Source: Haliotis asinina
Lineage: Eukaryota > Mollusca > Gastropoda > Lepetellida > Haliotidae
Assembly (NCBI RefSeq): GCF_037392515.1
Contig: NC_090285.1
Location: 3,413,501-3,477,500, forward strand
Direction: 5' to 3'
DNA length: 64,000 nt
Below, piece after piece: positions 34,853-64,000 of this stretch. Within the stretch, counting starts at the first letter, position 1. Each line of letters opens with the position of its first letter. The position numbers were made by a program, and so were the translations under genes. The notes beneath the pieces are model-generated. The model ran no database searches. It saw nothing but the letters and a program-made list of their open reading frames with translations, and was not told where the DNA came from.

Positions 34853-35073
34853 CTTGACGGGATCCACGCGAAGAAAGAGGGAAGGTGAAGGACGTTATCG
34901 ATGTCGAAACTTCCGGTTGTGACTTTGCGAGAGTTCTATCGGCCATAGTGTTCTGTGTAATGCACTGTTTCGAAACTGTACGCTAAAAGATCAACATAAA
35001 ATGAGTGCTTATGGGTCTGTGGGATAACTTAAACATTTGGTTAATCATGTTTCAAAAGTAGGTCTTACGAGAA
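34853..35073. promoter_or_regulatory. Bidirectional promoter region, RPL10A / USP47
   Basis: 221 bases separate the divergent start codons. On the minus strand there is a TOP-like pyrimidine tract at 34884-34871. An ETS/GABP-like ACTTCCGGT lies at 34909-34917 and a DREF-like TATCGAT at 34896-34902. No TATA box is seen. TCT initiators and ETS sites are known features of ribosomal protein promoters; their use here is inferred. Confidence 0.7.
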
Positions 35074-62814
<27,741 letters not shown>

Positions 62815-62837
<23 letters not shown>

Positions 62838-62996
62838 GTGAGGGGTGATAAGCAGGTCCACCTGCAAGGCGAGGGGTGATAGACAAGTTAACCTGCAGGT
62901 GAGGAGGGATAAACAAGTCCACCTTCAAGGAGAGGGGTGATAGACAAGTTTGCCTGCAAGGTGAGGGGTGATAGACAAGTCTACCTGCAAGGTGAA
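62815..62996 (+). repeat. 31-bp minisatellite built on the exon 18 donor, 6 copies
   Basis: Unit GATAGACAAGTCCACCTGCA, AGGTGAGGGGT. The first unit is exon 18 sequence (IDKSTCK) plus its donor. Junctions in copies 1-6 read GTGAGG, GCGAGG, GTGAGG, GAGAGG, GTGAGG and GTGAAT, so four of the five extra copies retain a possible GT or GC donor. Confidence 0.9.
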
Positions 62997-63105
62997 TTTC
63001 AAAAACACTTATTCTTTAACACATGGACATTAATAAGCCAATTCGGTGTAGTCGACATATTTATCAGTGGTGCTCAAGAATTTTGATTGTATACACATGG
63101 AAGAC

Positions 63106-64000
63106 AGCTAAAGCTATGTTGGGATGCTGGTACCACGCATCACTAGCATCACCTTAGGTACAGTGTTGATGTAGTGTGACTTCCTTCCAGATAAAGTTGT
63201 GTTGGGATGCTGGTACCACGCATCACTAGCATCACCTTAGGTACAATGTTGATGTAGTGTGACTTCCTTCCAGATAAAGTTGTGTTGGGATGCTGGTACC
63301 ACGCATCACTAGCATCACCTTAGGTACAGTGTTGATGTAGTGTGACTTCTTTCCAGATAAAGTTGTGTTGGGATGCTGGTACTGCACATCACTAGGTACA
63401 GTGCTGATGTAGTGTGACTTCCTTCTAGATAAAGCTGTGTTGGGATGCTGGTACAGTGCTGATGTAGTGTGACTTCTTTCCAGATAAAGCTGTGTTGGGA
63501 TGCTGGTACAGTGCTGATGTAGTGTGACTTCCTTCTAGATAAAGCTGTGTTGGGATGCTGGTACAGTGCTGATGCAGTGTGACTTCCTTCCAGATAAAGC
63601 TGTGTTGGAATGCTGGTACAGTGCTGATGCAGTGTGACTTCCTTCCAGATAAAGCTGTGTTGGGACGCTGGTACAGTGCTGATGCAGTGTGACTTCCTTC
63701 CAGATAAAGCTGTGTTGGGATGCTGGTACAGTGCTGATGGAGTGTGACTTCCTTCCAGATAAAGCTGTGTTGGGGGTGCTGGTACAGTGTTGATGTAGTA
63801 TGACTTCCTTCCAGATAAAACTGTGTTGGGATGCTGGTACAGTGTTGATGTAGTGTGACTTCCTTCTAGATAAAGCTGTGTTGGGGGTGCTGGTACAGTG
63901 TTGATGTAGTATGACTTCCTACCAGATAAAGCTGTGTTGGGATGCTGGTACAGTGTTGATGTAGTGTGACTTCCTTCTAGATAAAGCTGTGTTGGGGGTG
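63106..64000 (+). repeat. 55-83 bp tandem array carrying copies of the exon 19 acceptor
   Basis: Unit core GTAGTGTGACTTCCTTCCAG, ATAAAGCTGTGTTGGGATGC, TGGTACAGTGCTGAT. The first three spacings are about 83 bp, one is 72, then about 55-57 to the edge; some 15 copies. Each has a pyrimidine-rich CTTCCTTC(C/T)AG acceptor followed by ATAAAGCTGTGT, which translates IKLC in the phase left by exon 18 and matches the expected start of the next USP47 exon (vertebrate IKLFC). The genuine exon 19 is beyond, or one of the last, copies. Confidence 0.85.

Overview
The window looks like nuclear DNA of an animal, most probably a gastropod mollusc of the abalone type (Haliotis). Genes are split into short exons with GT/AG introns, and the AT-rich spacer is full of tRNA-derived SINEs that share a tail of the form 'gaatattgctgagtgcgg..taaaactaaactcactcact'. 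The genus is inferred from recalled repeat style and gene content, not from a search.

Four protein-coding genes can be supported. (1) A TMTC-family O-mannosyltransferase on the minus strand: first coding exon 20243-20532 and second coding exon 9693-9870; the rest runs off the left edge. (2) A small ankyrin-repeat protein on the plus strand, seven exons from 20726 to 28406, 213 residues, complete. (3) RPL10A (ribosomal protein uL1) on the minus strand, five exons from 34852 to 29885, 216 residues, complete. (4) USP47, a ubiquitin-specific protease, on the plus strand: 18 coding exons from 35074 to 62837 giving the first 607 residues, including the whole catalytic domain; the remainder runs off the right edge. 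TMTC/ankyrin and RPL10A/USP47 are two head-to-head pairs whose start codons lie about 0.2 kb apart, so each pair probably shares a bidirectional promoter. The ankyrin gene and RPL10A converge.

The introns hold most of the unusual material. USP47 intron 1 carries a 1.2-kb Merlin DNA transposon with an exact 8-bp target duplication. Intron 5 holds a nearly intact-length but coding-dead DIRS-type tyrosine-recombinase retrotransposon (41651-48491), with inverted terminal repeats, an internal complementary region and a 207-bp tandem amplification in its first reading frame. Intron 12 holds a second DIRS family (about 52878-57880) into which a rearranged copy of the first family is inserted. Other introns hold fold-back MITEs, a mariner-type MITE and several minisatellites, some with higher-order structure.

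The observation most worth follow-up is that four separate minisatellites are seeded on exon-intron junctions: the donor of ankyrin exon 3, the acceptor of USP47 exon 4, the donor of USP47 exon 18 and the acceptor of USP47 exon 19. Each array copies the splice site and a few exon bases many times, and the copies I translated run into in-frame stop codons. This suggests a repeated mode of intron growth that creates ladders of decoy splice sites.

The left 9.7 kb and the 10-kb TMTC intron hold no further exon I can support, only SINEs, fold-back elements, simple repeats and a cluster of CRE-like motifs. All exon borders are my reading of splice consensus, reading phase and remembered family sequence; no alignment or transcript data were available.
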